DNA of 64,000 bases from positions 1 to 64,000 of the forward strand of contig NZ_CABGGS010000003.1 in the NCBI RefSeq assembly GCF_902158555.1, read 5' to 3'. A program made the translations under genes and the position numbers. Position 1 is the first letter of the stretch; each line of letters opens with the position of its first letter. Below the pieces are notes generated by a model. The model ran no database searches. It was not told the origin of the DNA and saw only the letters and a program-made list of their open reading frames with translations. Below, piece after piece: positions 34,845 through 44,845 of this stretch. The DNA is from Klebsiella spallanzanii. GTDB lineage: Bacteria; Pseudomonadota; Gammaproteobacteria; Enterobacterales; Enterobacteriaceae.

Positions 34845-35645
34845 TTACCAGCCCTTAATGGCATCGCCTTTATAGACTTCCGCCGCTTTATCCGCGACCT
34901 CTTTGGTCTGGAAGGCTTCTTTCAGCTCCTGAACCTTTTTACTGTCTTTATTATCTTCGCGCGAAACTATAGCGTTGACGTACGGAGAATCCGGACCTTC
35001 CATAAATAGACCGTCGCGGGCAGCAGACAAACCGGCCTGCGCGGAGAAGTTGGTGTTAATAATCGACAGCGCGACGTTCGGGTCATCCAGCGTGCGGGTC
35101 AATTGCGGCGTATCAACCTCGACAATTTTCAGCTGTTTTGGATTGTCGATAATATCCAGCGTCGTTGGCAGGTAACCAACACCGTCTTTCAGCTTGATTA
35201 AGCCTTGCGCCTGTAACAGCAGCAGGCTGCGGCCCAGAGTGGTGGTTTCGTTAGAGATAGAAACCGTCGCGCCGTCAGGTAGCTCGCTGATGTTTTTAAT
35301 TTTCTTAGAGTAGGCGGCAATCGGGAAGACGAAGGTTTTACCGACAATCGCAAACTTATAGCCGCGCTCTTTTGATTGTGCCTCAAGGTAAGGTAGCGTC
35401 TGAAACGCGTTAGCATCGACGTCCTTATTGTTGAGGGCTTCATTAGGCAGGACATAATCATTGAACGAGATAACTTCAACATCGAGGTTGTATTTGTCTT
35501 TGGCAACTTGTTCCACGACTTTCCAGATAGCTTCATCCGGGCCGGTGTTAATCGCCACTTTAACTTTATTATCTTCATCCGGTGAACAGGCCGATAACAG
35601 CGCGACGGAGGCCGCGATTAACACCGTGCTAAACATCTTCTTCAT
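34845..35645 (-). CDS. NlpA/MetQ-family substrate-binding lipoprotein
   Basis: A 266-aa lipoprotein with a type II signal (MKKMFSTVLIAASVALLSAC, lipidated Cys20) and a NlpA (lipoprotein 9) solute-binding domain (VKVAINTGPDEAIWKVV ... SISNETTTLGRSLLLL). Relatives bind methionine or dipeptides for a MetNI-type transporter. No metN or metI is nearby, so it is an orphan binding protein here. ATG at 35643-35645 is preceded by AAGAGAG. Asp22 in position +2 (CSPDED: Ser+2) does not signal inner-membrane retention, so the final membrane is unclear. Confidence 0.85.
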   Translation of the reverse strand: MKKMFSTVLIAASVALLSACSPDEDNKVKVAINTGPDEAIWKVVEQVAKDKYNLDVEVISFNDYVLPNEALNNKDVDANAFQTLPYLEAQSKERGYKFAIVGKTFVFPIAAYSKKIKNISELPDGATVSISNETTTLGRSLLLLQAQGLIKLKDGVGYLPTTLDIIDNPKQLKIVEVDTPQLTRTLDDPNVALSIINTNFSAQAGLSAARDGLFMEGPDSPYVNAIVSREDNKDSKKVQELKEAFQTKEVADKAAEVYKGDAIKGW

Positions 35646-35870
35646 CAATAAAACTCTCTTAAATTAACAATTAGCGAAATACTATTACATCCATTTATCA
35701 CTGTACACTGAATTGCTCCGTCCCCATGTTGAGATGAATTCATGTTGTGCGGCCTGTTACATCAAGAGACACTCCAGGGCGATTCAAAGTAGAATGACCC
35801 GGCGTGAATCCGCTACAGTAGATAGGGATCACCTGAGGCAGAAACCGGTTTTATTCACTGAGGGAAGGCT

Positions 35871-36422
35871 ATGCAACACGATATTCTGAATACTGAAGTC
35901 ACCACCATAGAGGGTGAGAAAACAACGCTTGCTCCCTGGGCAGGCAAAGTGCTGTTGATCGTTAACGTTGCTTCAAAATGTGGACTGACGCCGCAGTATG
36001 AACAGCTTGAAGCGCTGCAAAAAGATCTCGAAAACGAAGGTTTTAGCGTGCTGGGCTTCCCGTGTAATCAGTTCCTGGGGCAGGAGCCGGGCAGCGAAGA
36101 AGAGATAAAAACGTTCTGTAGCACCACTTATGGTGTGACTTTCCCTATGTTCAGCAAAATTGACGTTAATGGCGAACATCGCGCGCCTTTGTATCAAAAG
36201 CTGGTTGATGCGGCTCCGCAGGCCGTCGCGCCGGAAGGGAGCGGTTTTTATGAGCGGATGGCCAGTAAAGGCAGAGCGCCGCTATACGTGGATGATATTC
36301 TGTGGAATTTTGAAAAATTCCTGATTGGCCGCGACGGCCAGGTTATTGGCCGATTCTCCCCGGATATGACGCCGGACGACCCGCAGCTGATGGCCGCCAT
36401 TAAAGGAGCATTAGCCAAATAA
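35871..36422 (+). CDS. btuE: Thiol peroxidase BtuE (glutathione-peroxidase family)
   Basis: A 183-aa non-selenium glutathione-peroxidase homologue. The peroxidatic Cys37 lies in NVASKCGLT, with GFPCNQF, a Gln and the WNFEKFL Trp forming the usual catalytic set. E. coli BtuE reduces peroxides and is not needed for B12 transport. Its stop overlaps the btuD start (TAATG). Confidence 0.95.
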   Translation: MQHDILNTEVTTIEGEKTTLAPWAGKVLLIVNVASKCGLTPQYEQLEALQKDLENEGFSVLGFPCNQFLGQEPGSEEEIKTFCSTTYGVTFPMFSKIDVNGEHRAPLYQKLVDAAPQAVAPEGSGFYERMASKGRAPLYVDDILWNFEKFLIGRDGQVIGRFSPDMTPDDPQLMAAIKGALAK

Positions 36423-37171
36423 TGCCGTTTTTGATGCAGCTACAGGATGTAGAAGAAGCAGGGAGGCTGGCTCCCTTTTCAGCCGATGTCCGACCGGGAG
36501 AAATCATTCATCTGGTGGGGCCAAACGGGGCGGGGAAAAGCACGCTGCTGGCGCGCATGGCGGGCCTTTCTGGCGGACCTGGGCGGGTAAAGCTTAATGA
36601 ACGTGAGCTGAATGACTGGCCGGCTCAGGAGCTGGCGCGGCATCGCGCGTATTTAAGCCAGCATCAGATGCCGCCTTTCGCTATGCCGGTCTGGCACTAC
36701 CTGTCGCTGCATCTCCAGAACGAAGCGCAAAACGAACTACTCACGGCTATTGCAGAGAAACTGGGCTTAAGCGATAAGCTTGGACGCCAGGTGAATCACA
36801 TCTCGGGTGGGGAGTGGCAGCGCGTACGCCTGGCGGCGGTAATATTACAGATTCATCGCCAGGCTAACCCTTCCGGGCAATTGTTACTGCTGGATGAACC
36901 GATGAACAGCCTTGATGTAGCGCAGCAGGCCGCGCTAGACAGGCTGTTAAACGAACTCTGCACATCAGGGATCGCTATTGTGATGAGCAGCCACGATCTT
37001 AATCATACCCTCCGGCATGCCCATTGCTCCTGGCTTATCTGCCAGGGGAAAACTATCGCCTGCGGCAGTACCTCAGCGGTTCTGAGCGAAGAGAATTTAA
37101 CCGCCGCTTATGCGATGAACTTTCAGAGAGTCGAGGTGGCTGGTCATCTTATGCTCGTTGCGTCACAGTAG
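36422..37171 (+). CDS. btuD: Vitamin B12 ABC transporter ATPase BtuD
   Basis: A 249-aa ATPase with Walker A GPNGAGKS (33-40), signature [14 protein letters not shown], Walker [13 protein letters not shown] and SSHDLNH. It drives BtuC. Translationally coupled to btuE by a one-base overlap. Confidence 0.96.
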   Translation: MPFLMQLQDVEEAGRLAPFSADVRPGEIIHLVGPNGAGKSTLLARMAGLSGGPGRVKLNERELNDWPAQELARHRAYLSQHQMPPFAMPVWHYLSLHLQNEAQNELLTAIAEKLGLSDKLGRQVNHISGGEWQRVRLAAVILQIHRQANPSGQLLLLDEPMNSLDVAQQAALDRLLNELCTSGIAIVMSSHDLNHTLRHAHCSWLICQGKTIACGSTSAVLSEENLTAAYAMNFQRVEVAGHLMLVASQ

Positions 37172-37252
37172 CACGCAGTCACCTTGCCAGCGAATTGATA
37201 AACAAGCTAAATTATTCTGCTAATAGGATAGGGAACAGAGGATTCGTCTGAG

Positions 37253-37717
37253 ATGCGTTTCTGGTTCGTTTTGTTTGTTGCGTTATTTCTGGCGGGCTGT
37301 AGCAGCCACCGGGCACCGCCGCCAAATCCACGACTTGCTGATTCAATTACCGTTGTTGCTAACCTGAATGAGCAGTTGAGAAACTGGCGCGGGGCACCGT
37401 ATCGCTATGGCGGAATGTCGCCGCGCGGCGTTGATTGCTCCGGATTTGTGCTGATGACCTTCCGCGATAAGTTTGCGTTGCAGCTGCCGCGTGAAACCCG
37501 TGAACAGGCGGAAATCGGTACTAAAATTGATAAGAGCGAATTGCTGCCCGGCGATCTGGTCTTTTTCAAAACCGGCTCAGGAGAGAGCGGTTTGCACGTC
37601 GGTATTTACGATACGGATAACCAGTTTATCCACGCCTCAACCAGTCAGGGCGTGACGCGCTCATCGCTGGATAATGTGTACTGGCATAAAAAATTCTGGC
37701 AGGCGCGGAGGATCTAA
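37253..37717 (+). CDS. nlpC: NlpC lipoprotein, NlpC/P60 peptidase
   Basis: A 154-aa lipoprotein with lipobox LAGC (Cys16) and an NlpC/P60 cysteine peptidase domain. The catalytic triad appears complete: Cys62 in DCSG, His115 in GLHVGIY and His127 in FIHAST. The family cleaves gamma-D-Glu-diamino acid bonds in peptidoglycan peptides; the precise substrate of NlpC is inferred. It follows btuD by 81 bp as in E. coli. Confidence 0.94.
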   Translation: MRFWFVLFVALFLAGCSSHRAPPPNPRLADSITVVANLNEQLRNWRGAPYRYGGMSPRGVDCSGFVLMTFRDKFALQLPRETREQAEIGTKIDKSELLPGDLVFFKTGSGESGLHVGIYDTDNQFIHASTSQGVTRSSLDNVYWHKKFWQARRI

Positions 37718-37756
37718 CGCTGGATCATTTCTAAATCTGATCATAGATCCCTCGTA

Positions 37757-37787
37757 GACCCGGTAAGGTGTTAGCCGCCACCGGGTG
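37757..37787. repeat. REP-like hairpin between nlpC and selO
   Basis: ACCCGGT (37758-37764) and ACCGGGT (37780-37786) enclose AAGGTGTTAGCCGCC. The layout and the GCCGCC element echo the palindrome at 16-50, so both may belong to one Klebsiella-type REP family. It may also help end the nlpC transcript. Confidence 0.5.
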
Positions 37788-37892
37788 ATACCTGACGCAC
37801 GCTATCTCCAGCTTGTTATTTATCGCAATAACCCCTCTGTTCCCCCGTGTTAATAATTTGTTGAAAGCACTACACTGAAGACAGGAGGAACC

Positions 37893-39335
37893 ATGACCCT
37901 GTCTTTTACTACCCACTGGCGTGATGAACTGCCGGATTTTTACACTGCCTTAGCCCCAACTCCGTTGGAGAATGCGCGACTTGCCTGGCATAACGCGCCG
38001 CTGGCGCAAACATTGGGTATTCCTGATGCGTTATTTAGCCCGGAAAAGGGTGCTGGCGTATGGGGCGGTGAAACGCTGCTGCCGGGAATGTCGCCGCTAG
38101 CGCAGGTTTACAGCGGCCATCAGTTCGGCTCCTGGGCCGGGCAGCTCGGCGATGGGCGAGGGATCCTGCTTGGCGAACAGCAGCTACCCGACGGTCGCCG
38201 CTTTGACTGGCATCTTAAAGGTGCCGGGCTGACGCCCTATTCGCGAATGGGTGATGGACGGGCGGTGCTGCGTTCGACGATCCGCGAAGGGCTGGCCTCG
38301 GAAGCGATGCATGCGCTGGGCATCCCCACCACCCGTGCGCTGGCGATCGTCGCCAGTGATACTCTAGTGTATCGTGAAACCGTCGAACGCGGGGCGATGC
38401 TGATGCGTCTGGCGGAGAGCCACGTACGGTTTGGCCATTTTGAGCACTTTTATTACCGTCGCGAGCCGCTAAAAGTACAGCAGCTCGCGGATTATGTGAT
38501 TCGCCATCACTGGCCGCATTTGCAAAATGAAGAAGACAAATACATTCAGTGGTTCCGCGACGTTGTCATGCGAACGGCAGAAATGATCGCCAACTGGCAG
38601 ACCGTTGGCTTTGCTCATGGGGTGATGAATACCGATAATATGTCGATCTTGGGGCTAACGATGGACTACGGTCCGTACGGCTTCCTCGATGATTTCCAGA
38701 CTGGATTAATCTGCAATCATTCCGACTATCAGGGGCGCTACAGCTTTGATAACCAGCCAGCGGTAGGACTATGGAATCTGCAACGGCTGGCGCAAACGCT
38801 CTCGCCGTTTATCAGCGCTGAGGCATTGAATAGCGCACTGGATGGCTATCAGCATGCGCTGTTAACGGCATATGGTCGCCGTATGCGCGACAAGCTGGGG
38901 CTGTTTACTCAGCAAAAAGGAGATAACGAACTGCTGGATGGGCTGTTTACGCTGATGGAGCGCGAAGGCAGCGACTACACGCGAACTTTCCGTATGCTTT
39001 GCGCGAGCGAACAGGCGAGCGCAGCTTCGCCGCTGCGCGATGAGTTTATCGACCGCGAGACGTTCGATCGCTGGTTTGCTGATTATCGTGCACGCCTGCG
39101 CGATGAGCAGATTGACGATGCGCGGCGGCAGGTCCATATGAGGAGCGTGAATCCGGCAATCGTGCTGCGCAACTGGCTCGCCCAGCGGGCAATTGAGCAG
39201 GCTGAACAGGGCGATATGAGCGAACTGGAACGCCTGCACAACGCATTATCTCAGCCCTTTATCGACAGGACGGATGATTATATCAATCGCCCGCCGGACT
39301 GGGGACGGCGTCTTGAAGTGAGCTGTTCCAGCTAG
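37893..39335 (+). CDS. selO: Protein adenylyltransferase SelO
   Basis: A 480-aa SelO pseudokinase, formerly YdiU. The family binds ATP in an inverted pose and transfers AMP to Ser/Thr/Tyr of target proteins, with a role in redox stress. Visible motifs: [19 protein letters not shown] (nucleotide loop), [10 protein letters not shown] (catalytic-loop equivalent) and [11 protein letters not shown] (metal site). As in other bacterial members there is no C-terminal Sec. A good AGGAGG precedes the ATG. The ydiV gene found next to it in E. coli is absent. Confidence 0.95.
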   Translation: MTLSFTTHWRDELPDFYTALAPTPLENARLAWHNAPLAQTLGIPDALFSPEKGAGVWGGETLLPGMSPLAQVYSGHQFGSWAGQLGDGRGILLGEQQLPDGRRFDWHLKGAGLTPYSRMGDGRAVLRSTIREGLASEAMHALGIPTTRALAIVASDTLVYRETVERGAMLMRLAESHVRFGHFEHFYYRREPLKVQQLADYVIRHHWPHLQNEEDKYIQWFRDVVMRTAEMIANWQTVGFAHGVMNTDNMSILGLTMDYGPYGFLDDFQTGLICNHSDYQGRYSFDNQPAVGLWNLQRLAQTLSPFISAEALNSALDGYQHALLTAYGRRMRDKLGLFTQQKGDNELLDGLFTLMEREGSDYTRTFRMLCASEQASAASPLRDEFIDRETFDRWFADYRARLRDEQIDDARRQVHMRSVNPAIVLRNWLAQRAIEQAEQGDMSELERLHNALSQPFIDRTDDYINRPPDWGRRLEVSCSS

Positions 39336-39369
39336 CCAACGTTATCCCTGCCTTAATCGGCGGGGATAA

Positions 39370-39558
39370 TTATTTGGTCAGGATCAGCTTGCCTGAGTTG
39401 GTCTGGCGCAGCAAATAGCGCTGACCGCCATGTTCAATCACGACCCGTCCTTCACTGCCTAATAATGTTCGGCTGCTTATCTCTTTGTCCGTTGAAACAG
39501 GATACGGGGCATTGTCTTTTGTTTTTTCTGCTGTGGCAGTGTTATCCATACGCGTCAT
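39370..39558 (-). CDS. hemP: Hemin uptake protein HemP
   Basis: A 62-aa HemP/YdiE-family protein whose conserved C-terminal half reads SSRTLLGSEGRVVIEHGG and ends YLLRQTNSGKLILTK. Members accompany heme uptake loci and in some bacteria activate heme receptor expression. It is a lone gene here. ATG 39558 is used; a second ATG three codons later is possible. A strong Fur box lies 24-42 bp upstream. Confidence 0.9.
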   Translation of the reverse strand: MTRMDNTATAEKTKDNAPYPVSTDKEISSRTLLGSEGRVVIEHGGQRYLLRQTNSGKLILTK

Positions 39559-39581
39559 AGCACTAAAATAAAAATCAAGGC

Positions 39582-39600
39582 AACAATGATAATCATTATC
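39582..39600 (-). promoter_or_regulatory. Fur box upstream of hemP
   Basis: AACAATGATAATCATTATC agrees with the 19-bp Fur consensus at 17 of 19 positions by hand count and lies directly upstream of hemP on the minus strand. Iron-replete repression is therefore likely. Confidence 0.88.
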
Positions 39601-39680
39601 AATAATGTTGTTTTTTACGGCAAGCGTTATTTATCGAAATACCAGATTTGGCAGGTGAATGGCCCGACGATCGCGGGCAA

Positions 39681-39708
39681 AAGCCCCACCACGAGTGCGG
39701 TGGGGGCA
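39681..39708 (-). terminator. aroH terminator
   Basis: On the minus strand GCCCCCACCGC pairs with GTGGTGGGGC around ACTC, followed by TTTT. It lies just after the aroH stop. Confidence 0.8.
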
Positions 39709-39711
39709 AAA

Positions 39712-40758
39712 CTACAGGCGAGTCGCGGTCGCGGCGGCTAATTCGTCCAGTAGCCGTTCGCTATCTTCCCAGCTCAGGCAGGGGTCGGTAATTGATTGTC
39801 CCCAGGTCAGCGGTTGGCCCGAAACGACCTTCTGTGTCCCTTCCTGAAGGAAACTCTCGGCCATGATCCCGGCGATAGCGGTTGATCCTGCACGGATCTG
39901 CTGGCAAATATCGGCGCAAACTTCCAGCTGACGGCGATGCTGTTTCTGACAATTGCCGTGGCTAAAATCAACCACCAGCTGTTCCGGCAGGTCGAATTCA
40001 GCCAGCGCTTCCCCGGCGGCGGTAATGTCAGCAGCATGGTAATTCGGCCTTTTGCCACCGCGCATGATGATATGGCCATACGGATTACCGCTGGTCTGGT
40101 AGATGGTCATTTGTCCCTGTTTGTCCGGCGACAGGAACATATGGCTGGCGCGAGAAGCGCGGATAGCGTCGACAGCGATACGGGTATTGCCGTCCGTTCC
40201 GTTCTTAAAACCAACCGGACAGGAGAGCGCGGAGGCCATTTCGCGGTGAATTTGGCTTTCGGTGGTGCGCGCGCCGATAGCGCCCCAGCTTATGAGGTCG
40301 GCAATAAACTGCCCGGTCACCATATCGAGGAACTCGGTAGCGGTCGGTACGCCCAGCTCGTTCACCTGCAACAGCAGGCTTCGCGCCAGTTCAATACCAT
40401 GATTAACCCGATAGCTGCCGTTCAGGTCCGGATCGGAGATCAGACCTTTCCAGCCGACTACGGTACGCGGTTTCTCAAAGTAGGTGCGCATCACGATTTC
40501 CAGCTGCGGTTGATAGCGTTCGCGCATGCCTTGCAGGCGACGCGCATATTCCATTGCCGCATCAGTATCGTGAATGGAACATGGACCGATCACCACCAGC
40601 AGGCGGCGATCTTCACCATTGAGGATTTTCTCAATTCGGCGGCGTGAGGCGGAGACGTGTGCTGCAACATCGGCAGACACAGGGTGCCGTTGCGCCAGTT
40701 CCGCGGGCGTTACCAGGCTTTCAATGCGCGCGGTACGCAATTCGTCTGTTTTATTCAT
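39712..40758 (-). CDS. aroH: DAHP synthase, tryptophan-sensitive
   Basis: A 348-aa class I DAHP synthase condensing PEP and erythrose-4-phosphate, the first step to aromatic amino acids. The metal-binding Cys60 is in IGPCSIHD, and KPRTVVGWKGL and DFSHGNCQKQH active-site motifs are intact. Start ATG 40758 gives MNKTDELRTARIES and the family length; the frame extends 49 codons upstream without support. The Trp-sensitive isozyme is assigned by its sequence likeness to E. coli AroH, its ppsR neighbour and the TrpR operator upstream. Confidence 0.95.
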   Translation of the reverse strand: MNKTDELRTARIESLVTPAELAQRHPVSADVAAHVSASRRRIEKILNGEDRRLLVVIGPCSIHDTDAAMEYARRLQGMRERYQPQLEIVMRTYFEKPRTVVGWKGLISDPDLNGSYRVNHGIELARSLLLQVNELGVPTATEFLDMVTGQFIADLISWGAIGARTTESQIHREMASALSCPVGFKNGTDGNTRIAVDAIRASRASHMFLSPDKQGQMTIYQTSGNPYGHIIMRGGKRPNYHAADITAAGEALAEFDLPEQLVVDFSHGNCQKQHRRQLEVCADICQQIRAGSTAIAGIMAESFLQEGTQKVVSGQPLTWGQSITDPCLSWEDSERLLDELAAATATRL

Positions 40759-40900
40759 TGGGGTCTCAAAAATCTGTTTCTTCCGCGGCGAAAATGCCGG
40801 GAAGTGATGCGCATCACGATAAACCAATCCCTGCTTATTGCAAGAGCAGGGCATGATCCTGTATAGGCCACGGGTGATAGCATAAACAAATTTTTGATAA

Positions 40901-40920
40901 TGCACTAGTGTGTTAGTACA
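40901..40920 (-). promoter_or_regulatory. TrpR operator of aroH
   Basis: TGCACTAGTGTGTTAGTACA carries the CTAG and GTAC half-sites of the TrpR operator and is close to the E. coli aroH operator. It lies about 145 bp upstream of aroH and overlaps the last three codons of ppsR, so the aroH promoter is embedded at the ppsR 3' end. Confidence 0.8.
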
Positions 40921-41746
40921 TCCTGCGGCTTAGCCCCATAATATCCATAATTTTGGTGGCGATCTCTTCCACAGAATAATTAGTACTGTTCAGGCAAGGT
41001 ATCTTATTTTTGCGGTAAAGCGCTTCAACTTCGGTCACTTCCATACGGCATTGGCGCATGGATGCATAGCGGCTATTTTCCCGTCGCTCTTCGCGGATGG
41101 CCGCCAGACGCTCTGGATTGATAGTTAAGCCGAATAGTTTGTGCTGGAGCGGTTTTAGCGATGCAGGAAGAATAAGATTGTCCATATCATCGGCGATAAA
41201 TGGGTAGTTGGCGGCGCGGATACCATACTGCATCGCCAGGTACAGGCTAGTGGGGGTTTTCCCGCAGCGCGACACGCCAAGAAGGATGACCTGGGCCTGA
41301 TCGAGATTACGCAGCGAGATCCCATCATCGTGGGCAAGGGTGTAATCAATAGCGGCGATGCGCGCATCGTATTTGTTCAGGTTGCCCGGCGTCAGGCCGT
41401 GGGTACGATGAGCGATTGGCGATGGATCAAGGCGTAATTCCTGCTGCAGAGGAGCCACCAGCGCCTGGACGATATCCTGACAAAAGCCTTCGCTTTGCAC
41501 GATGATATCGCGGATCTCAGGAATAACGATGGAGTAAAAGACCAGCGGGCGGATACCGGTTTGCTGGAAAATCGCATCGATTTGTTCCTTTACGGCACGC
41601 GCGCGGCTGATATTTTCGACAAACGGCAGAGTTACGCTGCTGGTGGCGACCGGGAATTGCGACATGACTGCGTGCCCCAGAACTTCTGCCGTAATAGCGG
41701 TACCGTCGGAAATATAAAACACATGGCGATCTACAGCACTTTCCAT
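40913..41746 (-). CDS. ppsR: PEP synthase regulatory protein PpsR
   Basis: A 277-aa DUF299 bifunctional kinase/phosphorylase. It inactivates PpsA by ADP-dependent phosphorylation of a Thr and reactivates it by Pi-dependent removal. The P-loop GVSRCGKT is at residues 157-164. I start at ATG 41746, since GGATGG is well placed before it and the length then equals that of E. coli. It is divergent from its target gene ppsA. Confidence 0.95.
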   Translation of the reverse strand: MESAVDRHVFYISDGTAITAEVLGHAVMSQFPVATSSVTLPFVENISRARAVKEQIDAIFQQTGIRPLVFYSIVIPEIRDIIVQSEGFCQDIVQALVAPLQQELRLDPSPIAHRTHGLTPGNLNKYDARIAAIDYTLAHDDGISLRNLDQAQVILLGVSRCGKTPTSLYLAMQYGIRAANYPFIADDMDNLILPASLKPLQHKLFGLTINPERLAAIREERRENSRYASMRQCRMEVTEVEALYRKNKIPCLNSTNYSVEEIATKIMDIMGLSRRMY

Positions 41747-42088
41747 TTTGACCATCCGGTATAATGAGTTTAATTGTCTGAAAGCTGATATTAAATTTAA
41801 GCATATCGCTCCAGGCTTTGTCTCAAATTTAAAAAGTGAAACGCTATTTTTATTTTTAATGAAAAGGTGAGTTCATTTTTCGCAACTGCGTATCTTTTGT
41901 ATCAAATTTCATCAGATTTCAGAAGAATCATTAGCTTAGCTATATCTGGAAAAGAATCCTAAAAACGAAAAAATAATTTGCTTGAACGATTCACCGTTTT
42001 TTTCAGGCGCATAAATATGTCAGGATAAATCCTGTAGTCGATCGTGAATTATTTATCACTGGTATTAAATCACAAAAGGATTGTCTCG
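41747..42088. promoter_or_regulatory. ppsR / ppsA divergent promoter region
   Basis: 342 bp, AT-rich, with no gene. It contains the Cra operator at 41982-41995. The weak frame-start at 42044 upstream of ppsA is not used because the AAAGGA site belongs to ATG 42089. Confidence 0.75.
41982..41995 (-). promoter_or_regulatory. Cra (FruR) operator of ppsA
   Basis: Read on the minus strand, GGTGAATCGTTCAA fits the Cra consensus RSTGAAWCSNTHHW at every position. It lies 94 bp upstream of the ppsA ATG. Cra activates ppsA in E. coli when fructose-1,6-bisphosphate or fructose-1-phosphate is low. Confidence 0.85.
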
Positions 42089-44467
42089 ATGTCCAACAAT
42101 GGCTCGTCACCGCTGGTGCTTTGGTATAACCAACTCGGCATGAATGATGTAGACAGGGTTGGGGGCAAAAATGCCTCCCTTGGTGAAATGATTACGAATC
42201 TGTCGGGTATGGGCGTTTCCGTACCGAACGGGTTCGCCACCACCGCTGATGCTTTTAATCAGTTTTTGGACCAAAGCGGTGTTAACCAGCGCATTTATGA
42301 GCTGCTGGATGAAACCGACATTGACGACGTTTCCGCATTAGCGAAAGCGGGCGCACAGATCCGTCAGTGGATCATTGATACGCCGTTCCAGAGCGAACTG
42401 GAAAATGCGATTCGCGACGCGTATACCCAGCTCTCCGCCGATGATGCTGAGGCCTCTTTTGCTGTGCGTTCCTCTGCGACGGCGGAAGATATGCCGGATG
42501 CTTCCTTCGCCGGTCAGCAAGAGACATTCCTTAACGTGCAGGGCTTTGACGCCGTGCTCGTCGCGGTGAAGCACGTGTTTGCTTCGCTGTTTAACGATCG
42601 CGCCATTTCCTACCGCGTGCATCAGGGTTACGATCATCGAGGCGTAGCGCTCTCCGCCGGGGTACAGAGGATGGTGCGTTCCGATCTCGCCTCCTCCGGC
42701 GTGATGTTCTCCATTGATACCGAGTCCGGCTTTGATCAGGTGGTGTTTATCACCTCCGCCTGGGGCCTCGGCGAAATGGTCGTACAGGGCGCGGTGAACC
42801 CGGATGAATTCTATGTGCATAAGCCGACGCTGGAAGCGGGTCGCCCGGCTATCGTGCGTCGCACCATGGGGTCGAAAAAGATCCGCATGATTTACGCCCC
42901 GACCCAGGAACACGGAAAACAGGTGCGTATCGAAGATGTTCCGCAGGCTCAGCGCGATATTTTCTCGTTGACCGACGAGGAAGTGCAGGAGCTGGCGAAG
43001 CAGGCGGTACAAATCGAGAAACACTACAACCGGCCGATGGATATCGAATGGGCGAAAGATGGCCACACCGGTAAGCTATTTATCGTGCAGGCGCGTCCGG
43101 AAACCGTACGTTCACGCGGCCAGGTGATGGAGCGTTATACCCTCCATGCGCAAGGGCAGATTATTTCTGAAGGGCGCGCTATCGGCCATCGCATCGGCGC
43201 GGGTCCGGTAAAAGTCATTCATGATATTAGTGAAATGAACCGCATCGAGCCCGGCGACGTACTGGTTACCGACATGACCGACCCGGATTGGGAACCGATC
43301 ATGAAGAAAGCGGCGGCGATTGTGACTAACCGGGGCGGACGTACTTGTCATGCGGCAATTATCGCCCGTGAGCTGGGGATCCCGGCGGTGGTGGGTTGCG
43401 GCAATGCAACCGATCGTATCCAGGAAAACCAGAACGTGACCGTCTCCTGTGCGGAAGGCGATACCGGCTACGTCTATGCCGAAATTCTCGACTTCAGCAT
43501 CAAGAGTTCAAGCGTCGGCGATATGCCGGATCTGCCGCTGAAGATCATGATGAACGTTGGTAACCCTGACAGGGCTTTTGACTTTGCTTGTCTGCCGAAC
43601 GAAGGTGTGGGTTTAGCGCGTCTGGAGTTCATCATTAACCGCATGATTGGCGTGCACCCGCGCGCGCTGCTGGAGTTTGATGACCAGGAGCCGGGCTTGC
43701 AGAATGAAATTCGTGAATTGATGAAAGGCTATGACTCGCCGAGAGAGTTTTACGTCGGTCGCCTGACGGAAGGGATCTCGACGCTGGGCGCGGCATTCTT
43801 CCCGAAAAGGGTGATTGTGCGCCTCTCCGACTTTAAATCTAACGAATACGCCAACCTGGTCGGCGGTGAGCGTTATGAGCCGGAAGAGGAGAACCCGATG
43901 CTGGGCTTCCGCGGTGCCGGTCGCTATGTTTCGGAAAGCTTCCGCGATTGCTTTGCCCTGGAGTGTGAAGCGGTTAAACGGGTGCGTAACGACATGGGCC
44001 TGACTAACGTTGAGATTATGGTGCCCTTTGTCCGTACCGTTGCGCAGGCAAAAGCGGTGGTTGAAGAGCTGGAACGCCAGGGCCTCAAGCGCGGCGAGAA
44101 CGGCCTGAAGCTGATTATGATGTGTGAAATCCCATCGAATGCGTTGCTGGCTGACCAGTTCCTTGAATACTTTGACGGCTTCTCTATCGGTTCCAACGAT
44201 ATGACGCAGCTGGCGCTGGGACTGGACCGCGACTCCGGCGTGGTCTCAGAACTGTTCGATGAGCGTAACGACGCGGTGAAAGCGCTGCTGTCGATGGCGA
44301 TTCGCGCAGCGAAGAAACAGGGTAAATACGTGGGTATCTGCGGGCAGGGCCCGTCTGACCACGAAGACTTTGCTGCCTGGCTGATGGAAGAGGGGATTGA
44401 TAGCCTTTCCCTGAACCCGGATACCGTGGTGCAAACCTGGCTTGGCCTGGCTGAACTGAATAAGTAA
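42089..44467 (+). CDS. ppsA: Phosphoenolpyruvate synthase
   Basis: A 792-aa gluconeogenic enzyme that makes PEP from pyruvate with ATP going to AMP and Pi. It has an N-terminal ATP-grasp domain (about 1-345), the phospho-histidine domain with [15 protein letters not shown], and a C-terminal PEP/pyruvate barrel with the catalytic Cys in GICGQGPSD. Start ATG 42089 ([16 protein letters not shown]). Activity is controlled by PpsR, transcription by Cra. Confidence 0.97.
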   Translation: MSNNGSSPLVLWYNQLGMNDVDRVGGKNASLGEMITNLSGMGVSVPNGFATTADAFNQFLDQSGVNQRIYELLDETDIDDVSALAKAGAQIRQWIIDTPFQSELENAIRDAYTQLSADDAEASFAVRSSATAEDMPDASFAGQQETFLNVQGFDAVLVAVKHVFASLFNDRAISYRVHQGYDHRGVALSAGVQRMVRSDLASSGVMFSIDTESGFDQVVFITSAWGLGEMVVQGAVNPDEFYVHKPTLEAGRPAIVRRTMGSKKIRMIYAPTQEHGKQVRIEDVPQAQRDIFSLTDEEVQELAKQAVQIEKHYNRPMDIEWAKDGHTGKLFIVQARPETVRSRGQVMERYTLHAQGQIISEGRAIGHRIGAGPVKVIHDISEMNRIEPGDVLVTDMTDPDWEPIMKKAAAIVTNRGGRTCHAAIIARELGIPAVVGCGNATDRIQENQNVTVSCAEGDTGYVYAEILDFSIKSSSVGDMPDLPLKIMMNVGNPDRAFDFACLPNEGVGLARLEFIINRMIGVHPRALLEFDDQEPGLQNEIRELMKGYDSPREFYVGRLTEGISTLGAAFFPKRVIVRLSDFKSNEYANLVGGERYEPEEENPMLGFRGAGRYVSESFRDCFALECEAVKRVRNDMGLTNVEIMVPFVRTVAQAKAVVEELERQGLKRGENGLKLIMMCEIPSNALLADQFLEYFDGFSIGSNDMTQLALGLDRDSGVVSELFDERNDAVKALLSMAIRAAKKQGKYVGICGQGPSDHEDFAAWLMEEGIDSLSLNPDTVVQTWLGLAELNK

Positions 44468-44485
44468 GTTTTCGCTAAAATACGC

Positions 44486-44516
44486 AATCCTCGTCAGCAA
44501 TGGCGGGGATTTTTTG
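44486..44516 (+). terminator. ppsA terminator
   Basis: AATCCTCG pairs with CGGGGATT (one G-U) and is followed by TTTTTG TTTTT. It lies 18 bp after ppsA and 25 bp before the 3' end of convergent rprA. Confidence 0.8.
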
Positions 44517-44540
44517 TTTTTGGGGTGTAAGTCTTCGGAC

Positions 44541-44646
44541 AAAAAAAAGCCCATCGTGGGAGATGGGCAAAGACTACACACAGCAATTCGTTGTTTCACT
44601 CAGGGGATTTCCATGCTTATAAATCAAGATGTTGATTTATAACCGT
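44541..44646 (-). ncRNA. rprA: Small RNA RprA
   Basis: The 106-nt minus-strand sequence starts ACGGTTATAAATCAAC and ends in the terminator GCCCATC / GATGGGC followed by eight T. It matches E. coli RprA nearly base for base as recalled, including the 5' AT-rich hairpin and the conserved GGAAATCCCCTGAGTG region that pairs with the rpoS leader. RprA is Hfq-dependent, activates rpoS translation and is made when the Rcs envelope-stress system is on. It ends close to the ppsA 3' end, convergent with it. Confidence 0.95.
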
Positions 44647-44652
44647 GAGCTA

Positions 44653-44700
44653 ATACTAGGCATTGCAGCTTTTTGCGTCGATCGGATTCCTCTCAATAGT
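44653..44700 (-). promoter_or_regulatory. rprA promoter with probable RcsB box
   Basis: On the minus strand a -10 element TAGTAT (44653-44658) lies 6-7 bp before the RNA start. Further upstream, TGAGAGGAATCCGATCGAC (44677-44695) corresponds to the RcsB-binding segment of the E. coli rprA promoter. The exact box limits are inferred from recalled homology. Confidence 0.65.
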
Positions 44701-44818
44701 TAAATTGAGGTAAAGAATCTGCGAGGTAAATGTGGCTACGGGTCTGATGGAAGAGGGGATCTGTAGCAGATACATCAGTTTTTCTTAAGTTTTTTGATTG
44801 TTTCACCTGCATAATAGC

Positions 44819-44845
44819 GAAAGGCGGGTTTCCCCGCCTTTTCGT
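44819..44845. terminator. ydiK terminator hairpin
   Basis: The stem AAGGCGGG / CCCGCCTT with a TTTC loop lies just after the ydiK stop on the minus strand; T residues follow on the plus strand too. Confidence 0.7.
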
